The notes: generated by a model not told the origin, from the sequence alone. Shown: positions 34,139-46,925, counted from the stretch's first letter. The stretch is DNA of 64,000 bases from Craspedostauros australis (GCA_026770025.1 JAMXDE010000003.1:3038001-3102000), one strand, 5' to 3'. A program made the numbers and translations.

Positions 34139-36059
34139 TTATTCGACCTTGTATTTGGCCTCTTCGTCAGCATAACGAGCAAACCCGACGGTAGCTTTGG
34201 TGTCGGAAACTGCATCATGTTCACGGAGATGGAGTAATCACCCATCGGGTGGTTGACCAATCCGATGATTGGTTCGTTGGCCGGTTGATTCGTACGCATG
34301 TAAGGAGTAGTCGCAGAAGTGGCCGGAACAAGATGGCAGAGTCAGCATGGATAAGATATTGCGAGCGTGCATCATAGCCACGCTTGGCACCTACTCCTAC
34401 ATCCGCATTTCGATCCATTTCATTCCACTAGTTCGCCATTTCGCTTTGCATCCCTCTCGCTCCAGAGAGGCTTTGGCACCATCAATCTCTCTCTCTCTCT
34501 CTCTCTAAAGGCCGTTGGTTCATCCATTCAATCTCAAACGAAGCATATGCGATGCAAAAACACCTTCACTATCTTGCAAACAGTACCACACCATCACACT
34601 ATCACCCAAGGACTTACACGAGCATATGAGATCATCCGTGGGCGCACCAGTACGTATGCACTGCAACGCTTCCTTCATGGACTTGATGGAAGCGGACAGC
34701 AACGTCAGCGGGTATGCTGCCATGGTGTAGCCAATCTTCTTGAGCTCCTGCGGTGGCAGGACAGGCGTCGATCCTTGCTCGAGCATATTCGCCAGCTTGG
34801 GACCATCGACTCGGCGGCAGTACTCCTCCATCTGTTCGATGCTTTCCGGTGCCTCCAGGAAGGTCATGTCGCATCCCACGTCGCGGAATGCCTGACAGCG
34901 TCGGATGGCCTCCTCGAAATCATCCGTCTTGAGAGCGTCCGTCCTGGCCAATATCAGCGGCGCCATATCTTCGCCGAACAACGAGTTGAATTCGTCTCTG
35001 CGCTCGTACAGCCATGAGGAGGGGACGGTTTCCGTCAGGGGCCGTGCATATAGTAGAGGTGCGTGAGTATGGACGATGGCGTGAGAGAGGTCGCGTATGT
35101 TGCCTGGCAGTGTCGAGGAACGCTCCTGCTCTTTCAGGGAAAAAGAGGACGTGTCGTATCAATGCAATGTAATGATTCAGAATCACCTTCAGATAGTTTG
35201 CTCTGCTCTTGTCGCGATGTCTGCAGTATCAGTACGATACAACTATGAATGCGATGCAAGTACATACCTTGCATCACACGCCGCCTTCACCCGCTGCACA
35301 GCTTCATCGAATGAGACGACTGATTTCCCTGACACGTGGCCACATCGTTTGGGCGCCACTTGATCTTCGATCATGATCCCGCCCATGCCTGCTCGAGCGT
35401 ATCCGAACACAGTGCGCTTGACATTGACGGCGTTGCCGTATCCCGTATCCCCATCACAGATGCAAGGGATCGCGTCCTTGCCCATCTCCAACGCAGCGCT
35501 TGCCAATCCTTCCGACACGATGAGGGCAGCGTTTTGCATTTCTTGGTAGGACACGAGCTGCGTGTCGGGGTATCCATTGACGGCTGTCCGCGAATAGTGT
35601 TGATGATGTTGTCGTTGTCGGTGTTGGCAGGAATGATGAGCGGATTGGATGGATGGATGGATCGGCGGGTGGTTGCCAACATCCAAATGGAATAACAAAA
35701 TATGCACCTTTGAGAATTTTGTCCACAATCACGTGCCGCCCTCGATTTCATCTGCATCAACCGACGAATCAACCAATCAATCAATCCAACAGCATGATCG
35801 ACCACAGAATGCAGCCCTGCCGGTTGCACTCACCTGAAACGCCAAATCCCGTCATGAAGGTGGCTTCGAAACCAGTCTGCGTGACTAGCCGTGCAGTAAG
35901 ACCATCGTAACAACATGGCAGGAGGATGGGCATGTCGCTGGATCGTGTTCCGTCCATTTCCGAGTCCAACAAGGTTCGCAATCGTTTGGGTGCTGGCATA
36001 CCCAAGCCCCATGCGATGGTGGGAAGGAACAGCAAGAGCAGGGAGCACGTTGCCGTCAT
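34139..36059 (-). CDS. PEP mutase / isocitrate lyase superfamily enzyme, four exons
   Basis: Exons 35834-36059, 35583 down to 35268, 34997 down to 34618, and 34209 down to 34139; all joins are GT-AG and in phase, giving 330 residues. Key motifs are ILLPCCYDGLTARL, FMTGFGVSAVNGYPDTQLVS (formed across the first join), the metal-binding DGDTGYGN, the IEDQVAPKRCGH loop with the catalytic-type Lys-Arg-Cys-Gly-His, LILARTDAL, and FLEAPESIEQM. The last exon encodes only FSDTKATVGFARYADEEAKY and a short end, typical of the family C-terminus. Members include methylisocitrate lyases, PEP mutases and plant carboxyphosphonate mutase-like proteins; substrate cannot be read from sequence. The start is hydrophobic (ATCSLLLLFLPTIAWGLG), suggesting an ER or plastid-directed signal. 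A CT repeat lies in the last intron (34485-34507). Confidence 0.88.
34485..34507. repeat. CT dinucleotide repeat in an intron
   Basis: About eleven CT units lie within the third intron of the PEP mutase-family gene. Confidence 0.85.
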
Positions 36060-36505
36060 CTTCGTGGTTGAACAGGAAGGGTGGTCTCGACAGAACTGGA
36101 TGTGTATGCTGCCTGTAGCCGTCTGCTGCATGTATGGTACTCGTATGCTGAATGCGAGTGTTGTGCTGTGAATCGCCAATGTGGTGTTGCTGATGGGTGA
36201 TGTGCCGTATCTTTTGTGTCGTGTGGTTTTGGTGATGGCTTCTTGTGTTTTCGTTTGGAGAAGATACGAAAATCTTTTTCTCGTTTCTCCATCCGTCAGC
36301 GACCACCAATTCGGCACCAACGAACCTTCGGTCTCGACCACAAGGAGATCACATACGATTGCTCTCTCCCTCTCTCTCTCCAGAGGAAACTCGATTTCTC
36401 CTTGTATTTGACTCGCACGTTCCTTTCTACCATACGTACGTTCCAATACATGCACTTCGCCACCATGCTTTTCGACTCTACGATAATACTCTACTCTAAC
36501 ATGCC
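36060..36505. other. Intergenic spacer
   Basis: A 446-base spacer between two minus-strand genes: promoter of the PEP mutase-family gene and 3' end of the COA7-like gene. A CTCTCTCCCTCTCTCTCTCC tract lies near 36363. No gene seen. Confidence 0.5.
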
Positions 36506-37700
36506 TTATTTCCCACCAAATCCACCAATGGTCTGAATGATCCGCTCCGTCTTTTGCTTGTATTCTTCGGCTTTGGCAGGATCGGCTGGAACGCCGTCAT
36601 CTCCATTCTGATACATGACGGCAAGATTGAAACAACTTGGTGCATGGGCACCCGTCGCACACCCCGCCACAAGCAATTGCTCAGCCCGTTGCGGATCGCG
36701 CGGAATGTACATTTCATCATCGTCATCCTGCTGCGTCATAGCTCGATCATCTTCGTTGGTGCGCTGCTGGATGGGTTCTTCACCACGCGCCTCTTGCGGT
36801 GTGACGTTGCGGGCGAGTTTGTTGATCTTATCTCCTCTCAGCAGCATTGTTGCGAGCGTGAAGCAGGAGATGGAATCGCCGGTGTCGCAGACCTTTTGGT
36901 AGAGATCCATTGCCCTGTAGGGATCGTAGGGCACGTCCTTGCCCAAGGCTCCCGGCGGGCTGAGCAGAATCTTGGCCTGAATGTGGCATGCCCCACCGTG
37001 TCCCGTTTGGCAGGCCCGATCGAAGACCTTGTAGGCACGGTTGCGGTCCATGTCGACGCCGCCCTGACCCGTCATGAGCATCTTGGCGAGGTTGAAGCAG
37101 CCCGGACCGTAGGCACGGGATCCGTCCACCTCCTTCCCGTTCGGCGATTTGTCCGCGATGGGTCGGAAGCAGGTGTTTTCGAACATGTTGAATGCCTCTT
37201 GGTGCTGAAATACATTGTGTCCCATGTGCGAGGAGAGTATGGCAGCGTGCATGTGACCATGGATGTGGACATGGATGTGAACATGCATGTGTTGAATTGG
37301 TGAAGCAGGAATCAAGTGAGGTACACTTGCATGATAGAACAGAGTAATGGAATGCAGCACAGCATTGCAGAGGAGCAATAATAATGCGATGCCCGACACG
37401 TGCCAACAAGACCGCTGTTCGTACCTTGCGTTCAAACATGTTGAGATATTCTCCAGCGGCAAAGCACGCGACCATGGGTCCCTTGCCCTTGTCGCACGCC
37501 TCGATGTAATCATCGACCTGCTGACGACTTTCCTCGTCGATCATGGATGGCAGCTCCGCTTGCAGCTTGTCAATTTCATCGTACTTGTTATCTTGCGGCG
37601 TGGGAAAGATGCCTTGGTCCTTGCTGTCGCTGGAGTTGCTCTTGGCGGAAGCATCTTTCGGCGACGGCGGTGCCGATGTCGAAGATTGACCTTGACCCAT
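36506..37700 (-). CDS. COA7-like Sel1-repeat protein, two exons
   Basis: Exons 37425-37700 and 36506-37204 (intron GTACGA...TTTCAG) encode 324 residues. After a Ser/Lys-rich start the protein is a string of Sel1-type helical repeats with paired cysteines: YIEACDKGKGPMVACFAAGEY, GPGCFNLAKMLMTGQGGVDMD, RACQTGHGGACHIQAKIL, KVCDTGDSISCFTLATMLL and AGCATGAHAPSCFNLAVMYQNG. The spacing of cysteines (x-A-C-x7-8-C-F) matches COA7, a mitochondrial intermembrane-space factor for cytochrome c oxidase, and bacterial Hcp beta-lactamase-like proteins. An acidic insert (QQDDDDEM) separates the last two repeats. The N-terminus is MGQGQSS, a possible myristoylation site, and no presequence is visible, so location is open. 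Confidence 0.75.
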
Positions 37701-39109
37701 GATTCAATTGCGAATGTATTCTCGAATAGAGTCAGGTAGAGTGAAGTGGACTCGTACTAGTAGTTTGTACGAAGTGCTTCTCGGTCTCTTCCTATCCTCT
37801 CTGCAGTGTGATGCAGCGAGTGGGCGAATGAATGAACGAACGAATGAACGAATGAACGAATGAACAACGTTTCGGGATGCGTCGACAGTGGTCTCGATGG
37901 CTTGATGGGATCTTCGGCTGGTTGCTTGAACACAGAACCAGGGTTGGGTCTCTTGATGCGATTCTGATTCTTATCCGATGTAATATCATCAATGGATGAT
38001 GTGCGGTACGCACATACAAGCTGCGAGTATGACTGACACAGAGAGATGGAGGAGTGCGATGATGTGATGAAGAGAAGGAGACGGAAACAGGGATCCTGCG
38101 TTGGCTGTGTGATGGGTTGTTGGTGTTGTTGTTGGCGTTGTTGTTGTTGTTGTTTCGTGTGTGCTTGTTTTGTGGCGTTCGCATTCGTGATTGTGTTTTC
38201 GCCAGTTGTTCGTGATTGACTGAGTCAGTTCGACTGAAATGACCCCAATGAAAAGAAACGAAAGAAAGTGATCCACTATCGACCCATGCGACCATATATT
38301 GAATGACGTCACGAAGAAAAGGGACCCGGTTGTTGAACTCCAATCTCGGAAATAGCTCGTACAAGCATGACGTAACGTTGCGTATCCACTGGTTAACTCC
38401 ACGTGCGAGCTCGTAACTGCATACAATGCTTCGGATGTGTGAGTGGAATGTGGAATGAGGAAACTGCCTGTTGGCCAGTTGATACGTGTTCGTGTTGCCT
38501 CGCGTTGTGTTGAACCCTTTTTTCTCCGCAAGCTCCCGCAAGAGGTCTGCAGCAACGAGGCAGATTCCCTGTTCAACCGATCCACCGTCTTGTTGCTTCG
38601 TTCTTGTTCTGGTGTTGTTCAACTTCACCGCCAACTCTGCCATCAGCAACAACCGTTTGTCGTGCCATCTCCAAGCCTGTTTCTGATCCCACCTTCGGCT
38701 GTATCCTCAACAACAACAACATCAGCAACAGCAACAGACTCAACCCTGGGCACAACTCACATCGAGCCGCATCGACAAACAGCGACCGACACAGAACTGG
38801 CACAGAACACTCATCCATCCAACTGCCCACATCACCAGAACAAGCAATCTCATTGCAACCACATCACAAACACATCGCAAGCACATTGCCATCATCATCG
38901 TTCCTCGTTGCGTGACCTCCAACGGACTTTTCTTCCATTTCTTTCCTTCCCTCCTCTTTCTCCTCTGCACAACCATCATCGTTATCAACACATAAAGCCA
39001 CAGGCAGACAGAACAGCAAGACCATAGAAGCAGGACTCCATTCACTCGCACACACAGAGAAGCAGCAACGCAAGACAACAGAACATAAGACAAGATAAGA
39101 AAAGGCACA
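37701..39109. promoter_or_regulatory. 1.4 kb divergent region (COA7-like / HemA)
   Basis: Lies between divergent start codons. It contains the GAAC/GAAT tetranucleotide repeat at 37824-37865. The 300 bases before the HemA start are rich in CA and CATC and look like a 5' UTR. Frames across 37792-38652 on the minus strand have low-complexity products and are not accepted as a gene. Confidence 0.45.
37824..37865. repeat. GAAT/GAAC tetranucleotide repeat
   Basis: About ten units of GAAT or GAAC in tandem, upstream of the COA7-like gene. Confidence 0.85.
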
Positions 39110-41166
39110 ATGAAGTTGGCATCCGGAATGATCGCACTGGCCCTGGCCATCGCCACCACCACACAGCATGCAGATGCGTTCAGCACAGGAGGTATGACTT
39201 CCGCCGTCTCGTCGAAGCAGCAGCAGCAGAGAAGGACGACGGCGTCCTCTTCCGCCGGATTGAGCCAGTTGGCCATGGTGGCCACAGAGCCAGAGATTGA
39301 TGCAGTCAGCGGAGAGATTCGCCCTCGCAGAACCAGGCAGGTACGTTGCGTTCTGTTGCCATAAAGGATATGCATTGTCTAATTGGTTCTTGTGCCATGG
39401 TCTGCCATGTCCGCCACATTCTCACACAATCACATTTCACCATTTATCTTTTCTATCCCACTCCTTCAACTTCAACTTGTTTCCTCGCAACGCACCCGCA
39501 ATACTATTATGCATGACCCACAATTTCAATGATGTCATTTGCCTCTCCTCCACATCCCATGCCATGTTCTCTGCGATTTGACCTCATTCGATTCGGCTCT
39601 ATTTGGTTCGACGAATTCACGATGGCAGGAACGTCTTGAGGCTGCATCCAAGGGGCTTCAGGTGCACGTCGTGGGTTTGTCCATCCACCACGCAGATGTG
39701 GAGGTCCGTGAAAAGCTCGCCATCGCGGAGGCCGATTGGAACGCCGCTTCCAACGAAATCATCGCCGATGGTGATGTCGCGGAGGCCGCCGTGCTGTCCA
39801 CCTGCAACCGTTTCGAGGTCTACTACGCCGCCTCCGACCCGCGCGTCTCCATGGCCAGCATCACGAAGTACCTCGCCAAGCGATCGGGTCTGCCTGTCTC
39901 CACCCTGCGCAAGAACCTCTTCATGCTCTCCGGCGACGACGCCGTGTGGCATATCATGAGAGTCGCGGGTGGCCTGGATTCCCTCGTCGTCGGCGAAGGA
40001 CAGATCCTCTCGCAGGTGCGACAGTGCCATCTTCACTCCATTGAGGACGACGGATGCGGAGGCAAGGTCCTCTCACGTCTCCTCAACAACGCTGTCGCAG
40101 CCGGAAAGCGCGTGAGATCAGAGACCGCCATCTCCAAGGGTTCCGTCAGCGTCTCTTCGGCCGCCGTCGAGCTCAGCGAGATGCTCTCCCTGCAGGATCT
40201 CAACCTCCCCTTCTCCGAGGCCCGCCTCGCGGTCGTCGGTGCCGGAAAGATGACGCGCCTCCTCGTCACGCACCTGGCATCGCGCGGATTGGAGAAAATC
40301 ACCATCGTCAACCGCTCCATGGCGCGTCCCTTGGAATTGCAGGAACAGTTCCCAGACGTCGACATTGAGATCAAATTGATGGACGATCTGTGGGACGTCG
40401 TCGGACGCTCCGACATTGTCTACACTGCCACCTCCTGCGAAGACTACGTGATCGATGGACAGAAGCTCGAGGCCAACGGCTTGGCCAGCGGACGTCCCCT
40501 CATGCTTGTCGATATCTCGGTGCCACGTAACGTCGGAGAGGATTGCGAGACGGTACGTCGATCATTGGGCTGCTGCGATGACTGCAGCTTTTGGGGTGTC
40601 CCAGCATATTGCACACTGGAGTCATTTCTGCTTCAATTCGGACCATATTCTCACAATATTCCTTCTTACTTTTACGTCTACCGGCACATCGCATCGCTAT
40701 TTACGATCATGTTGGCACACAACAGCTCACAAACGTCAAGGCGTACAACGTCGATGACCTGAAGGCCGTCGTGGCCAAGAACACAGCCATGCGACAGCGC
40801 GAGATGCTCGAAGCCGAGACACTGCTGCATGAAGAGGCCGACGCCTTCATCGGATGGAGAGAATCCCTCTCCGCCATCCCAACCATCAACCAGCTGCAGG
40901 AGCGCGCCAACAAATTCCGCGAGGAGGAGCTGGAGCGCTGCACGCGCAAGCTGTCGCGTGCCAACCTCTCCGAACGCGAGATGGAGGCCGTCGAACGATT
41001 GTCCCGTGGAATCGTCAACAAGCTTCTGCACGGACCAATGGCGCATCTGCGCAAGACGGAGAGTGTCGAGGGCAAGCAGGCGACACTCAAGGAGCTCAGC
41101 GCCATGTTCCGATTGGAGGAGGAAGCCAACGGCAGAGGCCGAAGAGCACCACGCCGCCGCCAGTAA
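39110..41166 (+). CDS. hemA: Glutamyl-tRNA reductase, plastid-targeted, three exons
   Basis: Exons 39110-39340, 39629-40552 and 40726-41166 join in phase 0 and give 531 residues. The enzyme reduces glutamyl-tRNA(Glu) to glutamate-1-semialdehyde, the committed step of C5 tetrapyrrole (haem and chlorophyll) synthesis. Exon 1 encodes a signal peptide (SGMIALALAIATT) cut before Phe in HADA-FSTGG, the AF motif of complex red plastids, then a Ser/Arg-rich transit region. Exon 2 carries VLSTCNRFEVYY with the nucleophilic Cys at about residue 136, VVGEGQILSQVRQ and the NADPH-binding VVGAGKMTRLLVTHL. Exon 3 is the helical dimerisation domain, ending in an Arg-rich tail. Family and compartment are both well supported. 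Confidence 0.95.
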
Positions 41167-41461
41167 GCGTCGACACTTGGTCGCTCAGTTCATCAACCAT
41201 GTGCAGTCCGTTTGTCCGTGAGTAACCATGCCTTTTTCATTCGATGGGGAATCATGTAAACTATCATACCATACCATACCGCATAGAGTACCCAGTAGTA
41301 TTCTATTCTCTAGAAAACGCCGTACCATACCTTAGCAAGATGCAACATATAGTAGGACTCCAGTACCTCCTCCTGTGTATGTATCCTACATGCCACAAAA
41401 GAGAGCCAAGTAGAAAAGCAGAGTATCTTCTTCGATCTTACGCCAAGTATTCGGTTCGGCG

Positions 41462-43442
41462 TCAGTACGACGGACGACTCGGCGTTGCGTAACTGCCTCC
41501 CTCAGCGCCGTCCGTCATCACCAGCTTCTCCAGACGCTCCAACAGCTGCTGGGCCTCCATATTCATTGAGTTGAACGCCAACGCGCTGTGAAATGCGGCA
41601 ATGGCATTGTGATAATCCTCCTTCGCCATGTACACCTCGCCCAACCTGCATTGCAGCACATCCGGATGCCCGCCTTCTGTCATGCCGCGTTCCAGCAGCT
41701 CGATGGCCGCGCCGGGATCCTGTTCTTTCATGTGGATGGAGACCAATGCCAACAGGGGACGCATGGCGCTTGGTTCCACTGCCAGCGCCCGACGCAATGC
41801 ACGCTTGGCATTCTTGCGACCATCTTCGTCGCCCTGCGCCAACGCGATGCCCACCAGCGTCCTGGCGCGCTGGTCGTGCGGTGCGGCCGAGATGGCCTCC
41901 TTGGCAGCGCAGATGGCCTCGCGGTACTTGCCGGATGCCAGGTAGGAATCCACCAGACCTTCGTAGCTGGCCACGTCGCGCGTGATTTCGTTCGATCGGA
42001 AGAAGGACACGGCAGCATGGTCAGGGCGATTGTCTGCCAGCAGGATGCTACCGCGCAGTCTGTGGGCGAAGGCGTGGCGCTGATCCATCGCAATGGCCTT
42101 GTCAACGAACGCCAACGCCTTCTCATGGTCGTTGCGGGCCTCGTGGAATAACGCGAGCGTCGTCCAAGCCTCGGCCCGCTTGTCGTCGATCTCCAGCAGG
42201 CTGGAACACAGGCGATTCAGTTCGTTGAGGTTGTGCTGCCCCGCCAGGATCTCGGCGTACTGATCCATGCAGCTCACGGTTGTTTCCTCCAGTTCGCGCA
42301 CCTTGGCGAATGTGCGTGCAGCACCAGCATCATCATTCATTCGGTGCTGCATCAGGACAAGAGTTCGAGTTCGAGTTGTTGGATAGGTGTGGTAGAGTAG
42401 TTGCGGAACGATTGAGCAATCATCATGTGAGGGGTGAATGGATAAGGGGGCAACAAACAAGAAGTCAAAAGGGAAACGATGCATACCACACATGGCATCA
42501 TCTCGATCCATGATACGCAACGCACACCCCCCCCATGAGCCCTGCGCATGCCCGCTTGTGCTTGCACCATGCCGTAGTACGATCAGCACGTACCTGCAAC
42601 GTTGCAATGTTGAGCAGGAAGTGAACATTGTTGGGATATTCACGTTCCAATTCTTCAAACTGCTGCAATGCCATGGCATTGTGATGCCGATGTTTGGCGA
42701 AAATCGCAGACACGATCTCCTTCAATGGACCGCCATCGTCACCTTGCGATGGCTTGCCGTTCTTGACGAATCCAAACTTGATGGCCTCCAACACCCGACC
42801 TTTGTCGTTGCCCAGAATGGCCAACAGCTCGACGGCCTCCAAAGCGTACGGATCGAGGATGAGACCTTGCAGCAAGGAGTCGGTCGCAGCCACATTCCTT
42901 CCGCTGGCCAAATACAGATGGCCCAGCAGCATATGCATCGACATGTTCCGAGCATGGATGGGGACCAATTCCAGCACGCTCGAGGCTTCGACGACATTCC
43001 CCAATTCTTTCAAGCACTGGGCCTCCTTCCAGCGGTACGTGTGGTAATGTTGCTGGTTCTGATTGTGATGCGTGCTGTTATTGTTGTGACTGCTCATGAT
43101 CACGTTGCCACTGTGTATTCTCCGGTAGTACGAAATGGCCTGTCGATACTGCTTGGTTTGCTGCGCGCATTCCCCCAGGATGGCCCACAGCGGCTGCGGA
43201 TCACGTCCCAGCATTTCCGATTTCGACAGCTCCATGCGAGTGAGGATCTCGCAGCTCTTGAATTGCTTGGCCTTGAGCAGCTTGATGCATTCATCGTACA
43301 GCGATGATGTTGCTGATGACGATGACGCTGAAGATGCTGCTGCCGTGGCTTCATGTGATGGCATCACTCCTGCAGATGCTGATGAGGCAGCTTCTGTTGC
43401 TGGAAGGTGGGACGGGGCCGCCATTGTGCACAACGGTGTCAC
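41462..43442 (-). CDS. ANAPC7: Anaphase-promoting complex subunit 7 (TPR), two exons
   Basis: Exons 42594-43442 and 41462-42346 (intron GTACGT...ATGCAG, phase 0) encode 577 residues. The N-terminus after a Ser/Ala-rich leader (LYDECIKLLKAKQFKSCEIL) and the block YRWKEAQCLKELGNVVEASSVLELVP..RNMSMHMLLGHLYLASGR..AATDSLLQGLILDPYALEAVELL match APC7. The second exon is a series of TPR helices (AWTTLALFHEARNDHEKALAFVDKAI, ALAFNSMNMEAQQLLERLEKL). APC7 is a scaffold TPR subunit of the APC/C ubiquitin ligase that drives exit from mitosis. A His/Asn-rich insert (NNNSTHHNQNQQHYH) is local low complexity. A second ATG six codons downstream (MAAPSH) is an equally good start. Convergent with HemA, 295 bases apart. 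Confidence 0.85.
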
Positions 43443-44178
43443 TTGATGCTGTGGTTGTCCTTCCAGTGCTCGTCTGCTCGTAGTGGTGTTCGTGCTTGTC
43501 GTTGTCCTTGCTCGTCAGTGAAGCGAGGCTGGCTCAGACTATCCCACGAGTTCACGTACGTAGTGGCCAGGGTTGTGACATGCCACACCGTCCGGCAGGT
43601 ATCTGTGCTGCGAGCTTGTCGATTGCTCTCCTGTGTCTGTTGACTTGCTTCATGAACCACGGAGAATCCACGAGTGCCAAAACCTTGTCGCGTCGATTTT
43701 GGCGCCGAACACAGCATTGTTCGATTCGATGGACTCAACGATTTCTTACCGTTACAATTCCCATTTTTGAATCTGGTGTTTGATGGCTCTGCATCATTTT
43801 TTCACACAGTCCCCAAGAACGTGCGAAAAGGAGAAACGCTCCATCCAACGACATGTTTCGCGATCATCGGAGGAGTGGCAATGCTCAACCACCCATCCCA
43901 TCCCACACAGCACATCAGATCACAACAGAATCGTTTTGAAGAGCGAAACAGTCCTTCAATGCACTCATTTCTTACGTCCGACGGCAATCAAACCTTCGTC
44001 AAACAACTGATCTCAACCGAATTGATCCCGTTTCTCCAACGACAGGCAATACCATAGGCAATTGGCATCGACCAGAGCCACGAAAGCGAAACCAAATCGG
44101 AGTGCTCTGCGCCATCACACTCTGCCGCCATTCGAACTCAAGCTCCCTCCCTATCTGTAGAGACGAACACCTCCCCAA
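43443..44178. promoter_or_regulatory. Divergent promoter region (APC7 / unknown gene)
   Basis: This 736-base spacer separates divergent start codons. No particular element could be identified. Confidence 0.45.
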
Positions 44179-46925
44179 ATGACATCATACATCAACTCCA
44201 ATCAACCGCAGCTTCGACAGCAGCTGCAGCATCACAAGATGATGCGGAGCCAGCACCCGCACCACAGCAGTCATCACATCCATCCACACCAACCACTCCA
44301 AGGTCATCCACATCAGTCACATCAATCACATCAATCGCAGCAACAACACTATCACCATTACTTTTCGCAAGCTCCCAACCAACGCATGCCTGCATCGAGC
44401 ACCATGAATGTGACTTTGGGCGATGTTCATCATTGTGACGATGGCAAGAAGTACATCGTCGACGACGAAACGAGAAGTTCATGCGAGGTGGACGTGTACC
44501 AGGTGGACAGCGCAGCGCGGACCATATCTACGACTCACGATTCAGTGAACATCAATGGCTTGATTCCAGTGGAACAACCACATCTTGTTGACATCTACGT
44601 CACAGGCACGCAGCTGAACCCCATCGCGTTGGATGTGGGCCAATCAGCGAAGACGGTGCAGCTTGTGCCGCTGTCTACATCGTGCGCCGCCCATGGCATG
44701 TCTCGCGGCTTCAACAGCAGCATTCACGGTCGTTCGCAATCGCAATGCTCCGAGGTCGTTGCATTTGTGTGTGTCGCCATCACCACCGACAACACCTTGG
44801 TCGCCTTTTCCGTTGCCCTTGCAAGATCACCAGGTGGAACGGATGGCTTCAAACTGACGGAGTCCATTCAGGTGAGCTTCCAAGACACCACGTTCTGCCA
44901 TTTGCTCAATTCCACGCAATTCGAAGCCTATAATACTGCTCTTGCTTCTCGTCAGTCGCACTCACCGCCCTCCGTTCATTCCTTTGCTCGTTCATTCGCT
45001 CGCTGACTTCCGTCTGCTATGCTCGATCACCATTCGCTAACATTATGCGATCAATTCAGATTGTTGGCACCAGATCATCCACCGTTGAGTTAGCCAGTGA
45101 TGGTCGTGCCGTTGCAACTGTTGTAGAAGATCCAACATTGGGACAATGTCTAATCCTGGCACTGACACAAAACCATGACTCAGGATCGATTCCGAGTGCC
45201 CAAATCAAGCACATCGGTTCACAGCTACCCGTTCACGCGGTCTTTCGATTTGGTGGTCATGAAGTCAGACAACCAATCAAGCGATTGGAGATGATGCAGA
45301 ACTCTGGTATGCAATCCATCGTCGACATGCAATTTTGCGAGTTGGAAGCAACCAAAGGGCTTGTGTTGTTGACACCATCCAAATTGGTGATCCTGCGCGT
45401 ACCGTCCATTTCAACATGGGATGAAACCATGAATGATGTGATGGGTGCCATCCCCCCGATCAATCTGCCGTACTGCGATAAGGATGAGTTCTATAGACAT
45501 GAGTCCATGCGTCTGTTCAAGCTGCAGGCTGGCATTAAGGTGAACGACAAAGACAACCAACATCAGCCGGTGCTGTCACGGTTCGCAATCATCACGCGCA
45601 TCCCACCGCAAGCAAGCCAACCAATAGACGAGAACGATGCTTGGCCATCGCCAATCTCGCACACCAATGAACGAGAGTCAAAGAGCAAGTCACCCACGGA
45701 AATCACTGCAACCTTGCCGCCAAATTGGGGTGAGGTTCAGACGATGAATGCGATCGCCCGTGCCCGGCAGGCGACTGCGGCGACTCACACTCGATCTGGC
45801 AGTCCCACTGGAGAGAGCAGAACGCCTCTAACTCCCATCTCGGAACGCAGAAGGCACTTTCTCAACGGCCACAGCATCAATGGATCTCTTGACATGCAGG
45901 CATTCGAATCGCCCGCAACCGAGGTTCTCGACATGAGCGGGCGATATGTGCCGAGGTCGTCCCCACGTCGACGAGCAGGATCTAACGAGATGTCGCTGGA
46001 GGGACTCCAGATTATCACGGACACATCGCTCATCGACAAGACCCCGCTGGGCAAACCCAAATACTCGAGGCAGTCATCGATTGGTTCGTTCAAGATGATG
46101 TACAATTCTTGCATCGAGGAGGAAGGTCAGGAGGCTCATCTTGTGCTGGTGACATTGCAGAAGGTATCCAGAACGTCGAACGAGGTCACATCGGCGATTT
46201 GCATTGCTAACCTCCCCACAGACTTGTCGCTCACTGACAGCATGGATATCAAGCTGTCTTCGCACAAGCCCATCACAACGTCGCCAACGAATCAATCCAA
46301 TATGTCAGATTTCTTCATGATCTCGCCGTCCTTCACAAACATGCCTGGCAACAAATTCATGTTCTCGCCGTCGCCGGCAAAGCACATGACGCCCCGGCCG
46401 GCACCGCAGCAGAATGCGGAGCAATCCTTCGATGTGGTCGTGGCAACGTCGGAATCGTCGTCGTCGTCATCGTCATCATCACGCGTGTCTATCATGTCGC
46501 TGGCATTTGCACATGGCATCTTGACCAGCAACAACAACCTGAAGACGTACGATTTGGGCGACTTCCTGCCCAACAGCAACAGCGACAACGACAGCGACAA
46601 CAACAGTAGCAGCGATTCCGGTTTGGACGTGCGTGGGCTGGACTTGTCGCACACCAAGAATGGTATGGATCTGATTGCCAGGGTCCAAACGTCATGCGCG
46701 CAACGAGAAACCTTTGTTCGTTTGGAACTGATGTCACTGGTGGAAACAGCGACAGCACTACGGACGGTCCTGGCGACACAGCCGCAGCAGCGGCCTGATG
46801 CCACCATGATGGAGGCATTGATGAGATTCGAAGAGCGTGTCATGAACCGGTTGGATACGATGGAGCAGATCCTGCGAGACAACAATGCACGCCTCGCCAA
46901 CATTGAACAGGCAATGGGCAAGTGA
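44179..46925 (+). CDS. Unidentified 852-residue protein with C-terminal coiled coil, two exons
   Basis: Exons 44179-44871 and 45060-46925 (intron GTGAGC...ATTCAG, phase 0). I do not recognise the family. The first 70 residues are His/Gln/Ser-rich. Residues about 75-330 read as alternating short hydrophobic strands with small turns (EVVAFVCVAITTDNTLVAFSVALA, GQCLILALTQNHDSG, GLVLLTPSKLVILRVP), as in beta-propeller proteins, but no WD signature is clear. The middle is a long Ser/Thr/Pro-rich region with possible phosphosites, and a Ser run (SSSSSSSSR). The last 80 residues form a coiled coil (ALMRFEERVMNRLDTMEQILRD). The layout, propeller-like then linker then helix, recalls decapping scaffold EDC4 only in outline; this is speculation. 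Confidence 0.75.

Noticed and set aside
37792-38652. 286-codon minus-strand frame between COA7-like and HemA
   Set aside because: Low-complexity Asn/Thr product from simple repeats; no homology pattern.
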